This document shows, in pieces, positions 40,583 through 50,003 of a stretch of 64,000 nucleotides of DNA. How positions within the stretch are numbered: the stretch's first letter is position 1; the number at the start of each line of letters is the position of its first letter. This DNA is from JAKFWF01 sp963741505. Its GTDB lineage: Bacteria > Pseudomonadota > Alphaproteobacteria > Rhizobiales > Hyphomicrobiaceae. A program made the translations under genes and the position numbers. The DNA lies in assembly GCA_963741505.1 (NCBI GenBank), contig CAVUIJ010000014.1, forward strand, positions 186,001-250,000, read 5' to 3'. The notes below the pieces were generated by a model that had not been told where the DNA came from, did no database searches, and saw nothing but the letters and a program-made list of their open reading frames with translations.

Positions 40583-42227
40583 TCAGCCGAACAGGCCGTG
40601 TACGTACCAGCACCGGCGGGCCGCTGTCGCTGTCACGGTCGTAGAGACCTTCGCGAAACACCCAGTAGCGGCCGCCGCGATCATCCTCGACGCGATAGTA
40701 GTCGCGCGGGCGGGAAAGCGTTGCCGAAGCAGCGCCACCGAGGCCCTGCCACCAGACCGGCTCGATCCGCTCCGGTCCCTCGGCTTTGACGATGCGGTGG
40801 CGCGCCCGCCGCCACAGGAAGCGGCGCGGCGGACCTTCCGGTACTTCCGCCATCACCTCGATCGGCTCCGGCCGGCTGAGCAGGAACGGTGGCCTGAGCG
40901 CCGGCACGGCGCGTAGCGGTGCCGCCGGTCGCGGCGGGGCGAGCGCCGGCACGATGATGTCGGCCGCCTCGGGGATGTGGCTCGGCCGGGCTGCGAGGCG
41001 ATGGACCGCGGCGGCGCCAACCCGGTTGGCCAGCCGGTCGATCAACTGGGCGAGGCCTTGCGCGCCTTGGGCGCGGGGCTTGGCGCCAAGCCCCGCCTGG
41101 GCGGCATCGAGGGGCTCGACCACGGCGCCTTCGAGCGTCACCACATCGACGCCGAACCCGAGATCGACGCTGCCGATCTTCTCGGCGAACAGCCGGCCGA
41201 TGTGCCGGCAGTCGCGACTCGGACTGCTGGTGCCGACCGCGATTTCGGCGCTACTGCCGTCGGTGCGATAGAGCGCGAGACGGAGTTGACGTGCGCCTTC
41301 GCCGGCGTCCGTGAGCGCGACGCACAGCTCGCCGACGACAGCTGCGACCGCTGCCTCGACGCCGGCGGGCGAGACCAGCGGCTCGGCGAACACTTGGCGA
41401 GCGAGACGGCACGGGGCCGGCGTCATCGGCCGGCGTGGCTCGCGGATCGCACCCAGCGCCTGATCGAGGCGCAGCACCACGCCATCGGCAAGCTCGTCTG
41501 GGATGCAGCCGCGGACGGCGCCACGCGCCTCGCGAAAGCGCCGCGCCAGGCTCGCCCGCGGCAGGCCGTAGAGATCGCCGATGCGATAGAGGCCGAGCCG
41601 CCGGAGCAGGATCACCGTCGCCGGTGTCAGCCGCAGGGCTTCGACCGGCAGCTCGGCGAGCGCCGTCTTCGTCTCGCCCGACGGTGCGACCACCGGGCCC
41701 GCGCCGCCGGGGGCAAAACGGGCGAGTGCCCAGGCGCCGGCCGCGGTATCGGCGAGACCGAGGCGCGCCGTATAGCCCGCCGCCGCCAGCCGACGGCGAC
41801 AGTCGTCGAGCAGCCCGTCCTCGCCGCCGAACAGATGGCCGACACCGCAGATGTCGACCCACAGCCCGTCGAGGCCTTCGCTGTTGCGCAACGGGCCGTA
41901 GCGGCCGGCCCAGCGCGCCAGGCTTTCGAGCGCCACCGCATCACGCCGGCGCTCGGCCGGTCGGGTGAGCAAGCCCGGCAGACCGGCGCGGGCGTCGGCG
42001 AGTGATTGTCCAGGCTCGATCCCGGCCGCTGCCGCGGCACCATTGACGGCCGCAATCCTCACTCCCCGCGCGCCGCTTTCGACAAGCGCGAAGGCGGCGC
42101 CAGGCGGCGGCACATCAGGCGATGCGGCGCGCGAGTTCGGCTCGCACCCGCCCGCGGCCGGCGGTAACGCCCGCCGCCAGCGCTCGATCGGAAACCGCGG
42201 CAGCCATACGGAAACAACGCGCTGCAT
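40583..42227 (-). CDS. imuB: ImuB, inactive Y-family polymerase of the SOS mutasome (one frame break)
   Basis: Adaptor that links DnaE2 to the sliding clamp. It begins MQRVVSVWLPRFPIERWRRA, the standard ImuB start, with the Y-family fold over residues ~1-350 and a C-terminal part with RDYYRVEDDRGGRYWVFREG. The family end motif CWYVHGLFG plus TGA (40583-40585) appears after removing one G near 40610. With the extra G the frame runs through into dnaE2, producing a false fusion. A longer start at 42278 overlaps imuA even more. The start region overlaps the end of imuA by 113 bp. Confidence 0.85.
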
Positions 42228-43071
42228 CGGACCACTCCACGGCAAAATCGAGCGCACCTGAAACGAGGGGACGGGCACGGCAGCGCTCGAGTGCTATGGC
42301 AAAGCCATGCGCGCCGGGAGCTGCCGGATCGAGGGCGTCGACGCCGCTCAGGCGCGGCAACACTCGCCAGCGGGTGGCGGTGGCGGTGACCGCGGCCTGC
42401 CCCGCCGGCGACACCAGAACGCACGGTGTGCGGCCCTCGGCGGCAGCCAGCGACAAGCGTCGTGCCGCCGTCACCCCGCCCCCCTGAACCTCGCCCAGGA
42501 CCAGCGATAGACAGCCGGCCTTGACCGCCTCCTCGACCACCCACAGCACATCCCGGTTTTTGCGCGGACTGGCAATGATCACCCGGTCGGGGTCGAGCCC
42601 CAGCGCCGCGAGCCCACGGCTGTAAGGCATGCCCGTCTCGTGCGCGGCAGCCGCCGGCAGACACCACAACAGCGGCCCCGGCCGTTCCAGCGCGTGCAGC
42701 CGCCTGACGCCGAGCAGCAGGGCAAAGATGCGCCGCGCCGCCGTCGCCGCGGCCGCCCCCATGCCGTCCGCCGGCGCCTCGGACCTGATCTCGTGCACGC
42801 CGCCGGGATCGAGACCCAACGGCCCCAGCAGGTCGTCGATGGCGGCAATACCGAGCGTCCAGCTACCGGCACCTGCTTGCGGCGACGGCGTGGCCGAGGC
42901 AAAATCTGCGCCCCCTTCAACCCGACGAATGTACGTTCGCAGGTCGTCGATCACCTTTCGACGGGTTGCAGAACAAACCGTGTTGCCGCCTGCGAGGCCG
43001 AGTGGCGCACCGCTCCCGAGGGAATAAACTGCGTTCGAACTCATCAGCGCGAACAGGGGACATGAGACCAC
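42115..43071 (-). CDS. imuA: ImuA, RecA-like protein of the SOS mutasome
   Basis: RecA/SulA-related accessory protein required for ImuB-DnaE2-dependent mutagenesis, up to 318 residues. The core starts at VIDDLRTYIRRVEGG (residue ~40) with LGIAAIDDLLGPLGLDPGGV, LLWCLPAAAAHETGMPYSRG and VLWVVEEAVKAGCLSLVLGE. The start is uncertain: GTG 43071, ATG 43044 (MSSNAVYSLG) or a later codon are all possible because no strong ribosome site is visible. An SOS box lies 14 bp upstream of the longest start. First gene of the imuA-imuB-dnaE2 operon. Confidence 0.85.
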   Translation of the reverse strand: MVSCPLFALMSSNAVYSLGSGAPLGLAGGNTVCSATRRKVIDDLRTYIRRVEGGADFASATPSPQAGAGSWTLGIAAIDDLLGPLGLDPGGVHEIRSEAPADGMGAAAATAARRIFALLLGVRRLHALERPGPLLWCLPAAAAHETGMPYSRGLAALGLDPDRVIIASPRKNRDVLWVVEEAVKAGCLSLVLGEVQGGGVTAARRLSLAAAEGRTPCVLVSPAGQAAVTATATRWRVLPRLSGVDALDPAAPGAHGFAIALERCRARPLVSGALDFAVEWSDAARCFRMAAAVSDRALAAGVTAGRGRVRAELARRIA

Positions 43072-43084
43072 CTAAGGCATTTAT

Positions 43085-43099
43085 GTTCATTATATGTTC
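43085..43099 (-). promoter_or_regulatory. LexA (SOS) box upstream of imuA
   Basis: GTTCATTATATGTTC is a perfect alphaproteobacterial SOS box (GTTC-N7-GTTC), read as GAACATATAATGAAC on the imuA strand. It is AT-rich and directly upstream of imuA. This predicts LexA repression and DNA-damage induction of the mutasome operon. Confidence 0.85.
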
Positions 43100-43368
43100 T
43101 AATTTTGTTTCTCATCTCCGTCAATTCTTTTTTGTGATGCATGCAAAACCAAAGACGCCCAGGGCTGAATTCACACAGCTGTGAACGGCATTCGGCTGGC
43201 TTGGAACGAAACAACCGCAAGTGTGTCCTGGCTGCGCTATCTGCCAACCGGGCCCGCGCATATACCATCTGTTCATCAAGAACCTTCACGATGCATGGAC
43301 AAACCTTGCATGATTGCGTGCGCCCAACGCGGTGTGCCCGCAAAGATCCAAATCAGGAGCCTTTCGAG

Positions 43369-44076
43369 ATGATCGCAGTCAAGATTGCACGCCGCGCCAC
43401 GACCGCTGCCGGTGCCGCCCTGCTCGGCCTTGCCGCGCTTTCGGCCCAGGCTTCGGCCCAGAACTGGGACTGGGGTGGTGGCAGCACCATCGATGGCAGC
43501 GGTCGCGAAACCGTTCGCTTCAACACCTCCTACAAGCCCGGCCAGCTGATCGTCAGCTTCGGCGACCGCCGTCTCTATCACGTCACCCGTCCGGGCGAGG
43601 CGGTGAGCTATCCGATCGCGATCCCGCGCGAGCAGAGCCGCTGGCAGGGCGTGATGTCGATCACCCAGAAGCGCGTCAACCCGTCGTGGACGCCGACACC
43701 GACCATGCGCGCCGAAAACCCGCGCCTGCCGATGTGGGTGCCCGGTGGCCATCCAATGAACCCGCTCGGCGTGCGCGGCCTCTACCTCGGCTCCAGCACC
43801 TATCGCATCCACGGCACCGACGCGCCATGGACCATCGGCCAGCCGGTGTCGAAGGGCTGCATCCGCATGTACAATCAGGACGTGATCGAACTCTATGATC
43901 GCGTGCCGGTCGGTACCAAGGTGACGGTCACCTGGCAGCGGTTCCAGGGCGAGAACAGCGGCCCGATACTGAGCAGCGACGATGAGGAGCGGCGGCCGAT
44001 CACGGTTTCGCGCAAGCCGGGCCAGACCCGCCCCTACTATCGCGCCTCGCGCCCGGTCATGACCTCGGCAGAATAA
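43369..44076 (+). CDS. L,D-transpeptidase (YkuD family)
   Basis: Exported cysteine enzyme that cross-links peptidoglycan stem peptides or anchors proteins to the wall. 235 residues. Signal peptide ~1-30 (AGAALLGLAALSAQASA). The YkuD core includes YRIHGTDAPWTIGQPV with His148 and the active-site motif SKGCIRMYN with Cys164. ATG 43369 follows AGGAG at 9 bases. The C-terminal ~40 residues are polar and basic. Ends before a clear hairpin terminator. Confidence 0.92.
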   Translation: MIAVKIARRATTAAGAALLGLAALSAQASAQNWDWGGGSTIDGSGRETVRFNTSYKPGQLIVSFGDRRLYHVTRPGEAVSYPIAIPREQSRWQGVMSITQKRVNPSWTPTPTMRAENPRLPMWVPGGHPMNPLGVRGLYLGSSTYRIHGTDAPWTIGQPVSKGCIRMYNQDVIELYDRVPVGTKVTVTWQRFQGENSGPILSSDDEERRPITVSRKPGQTRPYYRASRPVMTSAE

Positions 44077-44103
44077 GTCGGCGAGGCAAAACCTGGAATG
44101 CAG

Positions 44104-44133
44104 AACAGGCACCCCGACGGGTGCCTGTTTTCG
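44104..44133 (+). terminator. rho-independent terminator after the L,D-transpeptidase
   Basis: ACAGGCACC and GGTGCCTGT form a 9-bp stem around CCGACG and are followed by TTTTCGTT. It sits between the convergent L,D-transpeptidase and znuA genes. Confidence 0.8.
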
Positions 44134-44145
44134 TTGCGGTGACGT

Positions 44146-45097
44146 TCATTTCGCCTCGAAGCAGCGCTTGATGCCGGCAGCGAGCCCGCGCATCAAATCG
44201 ACGTAAACGGTGGGGCCCGGAGCCAGCAGCGTCGCCTCCGGATCGAGCAGGCCGGCGCGCGCACTGGTGCCTTCGATGACGGCGCTGACGACCTTCGGCT
44301 GCATGCCGGGCTCGGCGAACACACAATTGGCGCCGCTGTCGGCGATCTTGCGGCGGATCGCCGCCAGGCGCTTGCCGCTGGGCGCCGCCTCGGGGCTGAC
44401 CGCGATCGAGCCGACGGCCGCAAGGCCGAAGCGACGCTCGAGATACTGATAGGCGTCGTGCAGGACGACGAACGGCTTGCCTGCGTAAGGCTTCAGCTCG
44501 CGTTCCAGCTCCTGCGCGAGAACGGCAATGCGTGCCTTGGCGGCGGCGGCGTTCGCCGCAAAGGTGGCGGCGCTGCCGGGATCGGCTTCGGCAAGAACGG
44601 CTGCGATGTGATCGACGAGCGCACTCGCATTGTTCGGATCAAGCCAGACATGCGGATCGCGCTCGTCCTCTTCGGCCGCTGGCGGCTTGGCAGCGCCGTG
44701 CGCGTGCGCGACGTGGCCATGCGCCTCGAAAGCGCCGCCCTCGCGACGGTCGATCAAGTCAAGTCCAGGCGCATCAAGCAGGGAAACGACCCGCACCGAT
44801 TTCGGCAGCGACTTGACGAGCTTGGCGGTGAACGGCTCGAGGCTTTCCGCGACACGGAACAGCACGCTTCGCAGCGTTGGCAGCCTTGGCGTCGGATGGC
44901 TTCATGGCGTAGCTGTGCGGCGAGGCCGAGCCGCTGACGAGAACCGCCGGCGTGCCGGCCGCACCCATGACTGACGCCACCAGTGCATGCACCGGCTTGC
45001 TGCTGGCGATCACCTTGAGCTCGGCGCCGGCCGACATTGCCAGTGCCGCCCACAGGCTGACCGCCAGTACCACGGCAGCACAGCGTCGGCCGGCCAT
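44146..45097 (-). CDS. znuA: zinc ABC transporter substrate-binding protein (one frame break)
   Basis: Periplasmic zinc-binding protein of the cluster A-I (ZnuA) family. Signal peptide ~1-25 (VVLAVSLWAALAMSAGA). Zinc-ligand histidines are in SSKPVHALVASVMG, SGSASPHSYAMKPSD and FVVLHDAYQYLERRFG, and the family His-rich loop is short (HGHVAHAHG). About 316 residues after removing one base near 44870 (joint AKVLFRVAESLEP). No znuB or znuC is adjacent, so the membrane and ATPase parts must be elsewhere. A Zur-like palindrome lies about 105 bp upstream. Confidence 0.87.
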
Positions 45098-45200
45098 TGC
45101 GCCGATGTCCGTTCGTTGTCGATCGCTGCATCAATTCCCCGCTGCTGGCGCCCAGACCCTTTCGGGCGATAGCCGACACTCGCCCGTTGACTTTCGTAGC

Positions 45201-45212
45201 ATGTTATAACAT
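45201..45212. promoter_or_regulatory. candidate Zur operator
   Basis: ATGTTATAACAT is a perfect 12-bp palindrome in the gap between divergent znuA and the DUF1007 gene. It matches the inner half-sites of known Zur boxes (ATGTTATA...TATAACAT). Its position would let it control both directions. Confidence 0.6.
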
Positions 45213-45381
45213 TCAATCAAGCCGGTTGCTGCGACGGTCATGCCGTGGCCGCAATGATGCGCGATTGGCCGCCTTGGAAGCCCGTCGATAAATCGCTAAA
45301 TGAGTAACCTGTCCAGTGTGAATGGATGAAGCGGCTGGGGCGACGGCGCGCCAGCACAGCGAAGCTCGAACCGAAGCGTTG

Positions 45382-46191
45382 ATGCCCATGATGCCACGCC
45401 GCGCATTTGCCGCCGCCGCCCTCGTCTTGGCCGCGCTCGGATCCACGACCGATGCGTCCGCGCATCCGCATGTCTACGTCACGGTCGAAAGCACCGTGCT
45501 CTACGACAAGGGCACCGTCACCGGCCTACGTCAGCGCTGGTACTTCGACGAGTTCTATACTTCGATGGCGATCGAAGGGCTCGATACCAACGGTGATGGC
45601 GTGTTCGACCGCAAGGAGCTGGCCGAACTCGCCAAGGTCAACATCGAGGGTCTTGCCCAGATGGACTATTTCACCTTCGCCAAGCTCGGCGAGCAGAAGC
45701 TCGCCTTCGATGCGCCGAAGGATTACTTCCTCGAGCACGTCGCAATCGCCGCGCCGCCCGGGCCTGGCCGCATGATCGATCCGGCCGGCGCGCCGGCGAC
45801 CACTGCAACAGCGCCGCAGGACCAGCCCGGCTTCTGGAACAAACTCGTCGGCAAGCTGACCGGCGGCGCCAATACCGCCGAGCCGGCGGCGCCAAAAGTG
45901 CTGGCGCTCGAGTTCACCTTGCCGCTGAAGCAGCCGGTGCTGGCCGAGGCCGAAGGCTTCGAGTACTCCGTCGCCGATCCGCAATTCTGGATCTGGTTCG
46001 ACCTTCATCCGACCAAAGGCGCGTCGATCGGCCCGGGAGCGCCGGCCGGCTGCAAGGTTGAATTCGGCTCCCCGAAGAAGGATGCCGCCGAACTGCAGAA
46101 GCTCGGCGAGCAGTTCTTCTCTCAGATGGGCGGCGCCCAGGCCGGCGTCGGTGTCGCCAAGTCCGTCAGCCTGTCCTGCCCGAAATCATGA
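45382..46191 (+). CDS. DUF1007 family exported protein
   Basis: Periplasmic protein, 269 residues, with a signal peptide ending ASA before HPHVYVTVESTVLYDKG. HPH at the mature N-terminus is the family hallmark and a likely metal site. An EF-hand-like acidic loop DTNGDGVFDRKELAELAK is near residue 72. DUF1007 genes regularly precede NicO-type nickel/cobalt exporters, as here (next gene 28 bp on). Its role is probably metal binding or delivery for that exporter; this is inference from conserved neighbourhood. Confidence 0.85.
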   Translation: MPMMPRRAFAAAALVLAALGSTTDASAHPHVYVTVESTVLYDKGTVTGLRQRWYFDEFYTSMAIEGLDTNGDGVFDRKELAELAKVNIEGLAQMDYFTFAKLGEQKLAFDAPKDYFLEHVAIAAPPGPGRMIDPAGAPATTATAPQDQPGFWNKLVGKLTGGANTAEPAAPKVLALEFTLPLKQPVLAEAEGFEYSVADPQFWIWFDLHPTKGASIGPGAPAGCKVEFGSPKKDAAELQKLGEQFFSQMGGAQAGVGVAKSVSLSCPKS

Positions 46192-46219
46192 TCGCTCGCG
46201 AGCCGAGAGCCCTGCTGCC

Positions 46220-47285
46220 ATGACCATTCCCAGCCAAGCCGCCCACGCCCACCGCGGCATCGGGCAGCGGCTCGCGATCATGGCCGCGGTCGCGGTCGCC
46301 ATCGTCGCCGTTGGATTGCTCGCCGTCGTTCTGCTGCCGGGCCTGTCGGACGGGATCTGGAACTTCGTCCTCGAAGGCCAGCGCCAAATGACCAAGGGCA
46401 TGACCGACGCCGTGCGCCAGCTGAAGGCACTCGGCACCGTCAATGCGGCGCTTGTCCTCGGCTTTCTCAGTTTCCTCTACGGCGTGCTGCACGCAGTCGG
46501 TCCAGGCCATGGCAAGTTCGTAATCTCGTCCTATGCGCTTGCCAACGAGCGGACGGTGCGGCGCGGCATCCTGCTTGTCGTTCATGGCCGCCTTCATCCA
46601 GGCGCTGTCGGCGATCATCCTGGTCGGCATCCTGGCGTTGGCACTGAAGGCGACGAGCCTGCAGATCAAGGCGACCGAGGCATGGCTCGAGACCGCGAGC
46701 TGGGGACTGATCGCACTGCTCGGCGCCTGGCTGTTGTGGAGCCAGCTGCGCGGCGGTCACGCTCATCCGAGCCACGCCGCGCCGCCGCACGAGCACGGCC
46801 ACGTCCACGGCCCCGACTGTGGTCACGACCACGCCCACGTCGGCCATGTGCACGGCCGTGCGTGCGCGCACGCGGCCGAGCCCGGCCATGTCCATGACGA
46901 GCATTGCGGCCACCTCCACATGGCAACGCCGGAGCAGCTGCAGGGCGCATGGAACTGGTCGCACGCCTGGTCGCTGGCGTTTTCGATCGGCATCCGTCCC
47001 TGCACCGGTGCGATCGGCGTGCTGCTGCTGAGCCTCAGCGTCGGCCTGTTGTGGGCCGGCATCTTTGCGACGTTCACCATGGCGATCGGCACCGCGCTCA
47101 CGGTATCGGCGCTGGCGGCGATCGCGGTCGGCTCACGGGAGTTGGCGAAGAAGATCGCTGGCGGCACTGAAAGTCCGTGGGCGGCAACCATCCAGAAGGT
47201 GGCGGCCATCGGCGGCTCGGGCCTCGTCATGGTGATCGGTGCCACATTCTTCTTAGCCAGCCTGCGCGGCGGGCCACCACTGTGA
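46220..47285 (+). CDS. NicO/RcnA family metal exporter with His-rich loop (one frame break)
   Basis: Inner-membrane metal-ion transporter, about 355 residues after removing one base near 46576 (joint RRGILLSFMAAFIQALSAI). The family motif VGPGHGKFVISSYAL is near residue 93. A long cytoplasmic or periplasmic loop is very rich in histidine (HEHGHVHGPDCGHDHAHVGH, residues ~190-235). TM segments flank it, including WSLAFSIGIRPCTGAIGVLL. Members export nickel, cobalt or related ions. Nearness to znuA and a Zur-like site suggests zinc-linked control, which would be unusual for a nickel exporter. Confidence 0.87.
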
Positions 47286-47415
47286 ACGGACGCGCCCGCG
47301 TGCCGGATCGCGTCACGACTTAACCACGCGTAAAGATCTGCGCTTGGCGAGTGCTCGGCTGAGGGCGTAAATTCATGCCTCGGGATCGATCGGATCGCCG
47401 TAGGAGCCAAGTACC

Positions 47416-47814
47416 GTGCGTTATCGTGAGTTTTGTGCCGTCGCAGTCGCCGTCATTGCCGCCGTGCTGCTTGCGCCCACCGGCCGGGCAGCCAGGAACC
47501 CGGGAGCGGCCCAGCCTTCGGCGACGGTGCAGGAACTGATCGTGCTCGAGGCGCCGAACTGCATCTACTGCGCGATCTTTCGCCGCGACGTGCTGCCGAG
47601 CTACCAGAAATCGAAGCGCGCCAGCGAACTGCCGATCCGCTTTGTCGACCTCAACGACCCCGCGGCCGATCAGCTCAAATTGTCATCCGACGTAACGATC
47701 GTGCCGACTGTCGTGCTCATGCGCGACGGCGCGGAAGCTGGCCGCATCAATGGCTACATGGGGCCCGAGGCGTTCTTCCAGAGCGTGTCGCGCATGGTCG
47801 GCACGGCCGATTGA
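47416..47814 (+). CDS. thioredoxin-like periplasmic protein (SoxW/SoxS-like)
   Basis: 132 residues with GTG start, signal region (AVAVIAAVLLAPTGRA) and a thioredoxin fold. The redox motif is C49-I-Y-C52 (LEAPNCIYCAIFRRDVLPSY) and the cis-proline is in VTIVPTVVLMRDG. Likely a thiol reductase or regulator in the periplasm. It is not beside sox or cytochrome maturation genes here, so partners are unknown. Confidence 0.75.
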   Translation: MRYREFCAVAVAVIAAVLLAPTGRAARNPGAAQPSATVQELIVLEAPNCIYCAIFRRDVLPSYQKSKRASELPIRFVDLNDPAADQLKLSSDVTIVPTVVLMRDGAEAGRINGYMGPEAFFQSVSRMVGTAD

Positions 47815-47897
47815 AGTGCCGACCCTGCAGCGCGCTGCACAGGGTCGCGGTTCCCCAGATTGATCGAGGCGGCGGCCGGCGCCGCTTTGGTTAGCGA

Positions 47898-47914
47898 TTA
47901 ATGATTGGTTAACC
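47898..47914 (+). promoter_or_regulatory. CtrA box upstream of the D,D-carboxypeptidase gene
   Basis: TTAATGATTGGTTAACC matches the CtrA consensus TTAA-N7-TTAAC exactly. It lies about 190 bp before the carboxypeptidase start in a 289-bp gene-free gap. CtrA is the master cell-cycle regulator of alphaproteobacteria; control of this wall enzyme is inference. Confidence 0.65.
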
Positions 47915-48103
47915 ATTGGCATTTACCGCGCCATAGTGAGCGGCCTGTAGAATTGGCCCCAAGACCGGCTCGCGCGCACCGGGCATGGCACGAGGATTCC
48001 GCAATGCCGCCGCAAATCGGTCGCGAGGCAGGGTCATGAACTTCAGCGGTGATCGCGACAGTTCGGCGGCACGTGTCGCGACCACTTCGGTTACGGGAAC
48101 CTA

Positions 48104-49999
48104 ATGCAGACGAGGGACATCAGGGCAGGCTCGGGGCGGCTTGAGGCTGGTGTGCCGATGCGTGTGCTGGCGGCCGCGATCGCTTGTCTCGCGATGTTCG
48201 CTGCCGCCGCGGTCCCAGCCGCCGCCCAGTCGAAGCATGCGGCGATGGTGATCGACGCGAACACCGGCGAGGCGCTGCACGCCGACAAGGCCGACGAGCC
48301 GAGATACCCGGCCTCGCTCACCAAAATGATGACGCTTTACATGGTCTTCGAGCAACTCGAAGCCGGCCGCCTGACACCGTCGAGCAAACTGAAGATCAGC
48401 CAGGAAGCGGCCTCCGCCCCGCCGACCAAGCTCGACCTCGAGCCTGGCGAACAGATCGCAGTGCTGGATGCCGTCAAGGCGCTGATAACCAAATCCGCCA
48501 ACGACATGGCGATCGCGCTTGCCGAGGCGATCGGCGGCACCGAAGCGCAATTCGCCGAGCTGATGACGCACAAGGCGCGCGCGCTCGGCATGCGCAATAC
48601 CACGTTCCGCAATGCCTCCGGTCTGCCCGATAGCGGCCAGGTGACGACGGCGCGGGACATGCTGACGCTGGCACTGCGCCTGCAGGACGATTTCCCGAAG
48701 TACTTCCCGCTGTTTGCGTTGAAGTCGTTCAGCTTCAACGGCTCGACCCATCGCAATCACAACACGATGCTGAACTCGTTCGAAGGCGTCGACGGCATCA
48801 AGACCGGCTACACGCGGATGTCGGGCTTCAACCTCGTCACCTCGATGCGGCGCGGCGACAAGCATCTGGTCGGCGCCGTGTTCGGCGGCGCTACCGCCGG
48901 CACCCGCAACCTGACCATGCGCATGCTGCTGACGCGGGCGCTGCTCAAGGCCTCGACCAAAAAGACCCGCAAGCCAGCGCCGGTGCTCGTCGCCCGCGCC
49001 AGACCCGCCGTCCGGCCGGCGCCCGCAGCGGCAACGCCTGCCGCCGTCGCAGCGGCAAAGCCAAAGCCGCAAGCGGTTGCCGTCGCACCGTCCCTGCCGG
49101 CCAAACCGGAAACGTCCGCCACTGCGACAAAAGCCGCCGATCCGACACCGGCCGTGGCCGAGCCGGTGCAGGTCGCGGCCGCTGGCGCGACCGAGGCCGA
49201 GGCAACGGCCCCGACGATCGAGGCCATTATTGCCGAAGTCGCGGACACGCCTTCTCCGACCGAGCTTGTGACGCCGATCGAGATCGCCAAGGTGCGCCCC
49301 GTCATGGTCGCGCCGCGCGTACGGCGGACCGCCTTCGTGATCGCGCCGGAGCCGGCCGCTGCGCCACAGCAGGAGGAGACGCCGGCGGTCGCAGCCGCCG
49401 TCGCCGCGCTCGCCGGCGCGCCTGAGCCCGAGCCGGCGCCGACCCCGAACATCGCCGCGCCGCCGGCAGTCCCGGTCGCCGCGACGGCTGCCCTTGCCCA
49501 GCCCGAACCGCAGCAGCCGGCAGTTCAACGCACGAGCATCACGCCACCGCCCGCCAATCGTGCGCAGCCAGCACCGGCTGCAACCCGACCAGTCATCGCC
49601 GCAGCGCCGCCGGTTGCGCCGATCCAAGCCGCGATCATCCAACGCGGCCAACCACCATCGACGCTGCAGGCGCAGGCCCATAACCTCGGTCGCGGGCTTG
49701 CGCCATCGTCGACGCCACCGATGCAGCAGGCAGCCTACGCCGCACCGGGCGCGAGCGCCTTTCACATCCAGATCGGCGCCTACGCGTCGGTCACGGAGGC
49801 GGAACGCATGCTGCGCGAGACGCAAGCCCGCGCCAACGGTCTGTTGAAGGCGGCGACGCCGGTAACCGCCGCGGTACAGAAGGAAAACCGTCTGCTCTAT
49901 CGCGCCCGCTTCGCCGGCTTCGACGCCAAGGGCGCCGCCAACACTTGCGCCGAGCTGCGCCGCGCCGCCATCGACTGCTTCGTGATGAAGGCGGAGTGA
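48104..49999 (+). CDS. D-alanyl-D-alanine carboxypeptidase (PBP5 type) with C-terminal SPOR domain
   Basis: Trims the terminal D-Ala of peptidoglycan peptides. 631 residues (613 if started at ATG 48158, MRVLAAAIAC). The three penicillin-binding motifs are in place: S71-LTK, S131-AN and K233-TG. A signal peptide precedes the catalytic domain. A ~250-residue Ala/Pro-rich linker (residues ~290-540) joins a SPOR domain at the end (FHIQIGAYASVTEAERMLRE), which binds denuded septal peptidoglycan, so the enzyme probably acts at the division site. A CtrA box upstream fits cell-cycle control. Confidence 0.92.
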   Translation: MQTRDIRAGSGRLEAGVPMRVLAAAIACLAMFAAAAVPAAAQSKHAAMVIDANTGEALHADKADEPRYPASLTKMMTLYMVFEQLEAGRLTPSSKLKISQEAASAPPTKLDLEPGEQIAVLDAVKALITKSANDMAIALAEAIGGTEAQFAELMTHKARALGMRNTTFRNASGLPDSGQVTTARDMLTLALRLQDDFPKYFPLFALKSFSFNGSTHRNHNTMLNSFEGVDGIKTGYTRMSGFNLVTSMRRGDKHLVGAVFGGATAGTRNLTMRMLLTRALLKASTKKTRKPAPVLVARARPAVRPAPAAATPAAVAAAKPKPQAVAVAPSLPAKPETSATATKAADPTPAVAEPVQVAAAGATEAEATAPTIEAIIAEVADTPSPTELVTPIEIAKVRPVMVAPRVRRTAFVIAPEPAAAPQQEETPAVAAAVAALAGAPEPEPAPTPNIAAPPAVPVAATAALAQPEPQQPAVQRTSITPPPANRAQPAPAATRPVIAAAPPVAPIQAAIIQRGQPPSTLQAQAHNLGRGLAPSSTPPMQQAAYAAPGASAFHIQIGAYASVTEAERMLRETQARANGLLKAATPVTAAVQKENRLLYRARFAGFDAKGAANTCAELRRAAIDCFVMKAE

Positions 50000-50003
50000 A
50001 GCC

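Noticed and set aside
36474..42278. A single giant ImuB-DnaE2-GGT reading frame of about 1,930 residues
   Set aside because: It joins three families only through single-base errors near 40610 and 37805; corrected frames give separate genes with their own stop codons and ribosome sites.
47320..47336. Second CtrA-like site (TTAACCACGCGTAAA) before the thioredoxin-like gene
   Set aside because: The second half-site is TAAA preceded by G rather than TTAA, so the match is too weak to list.
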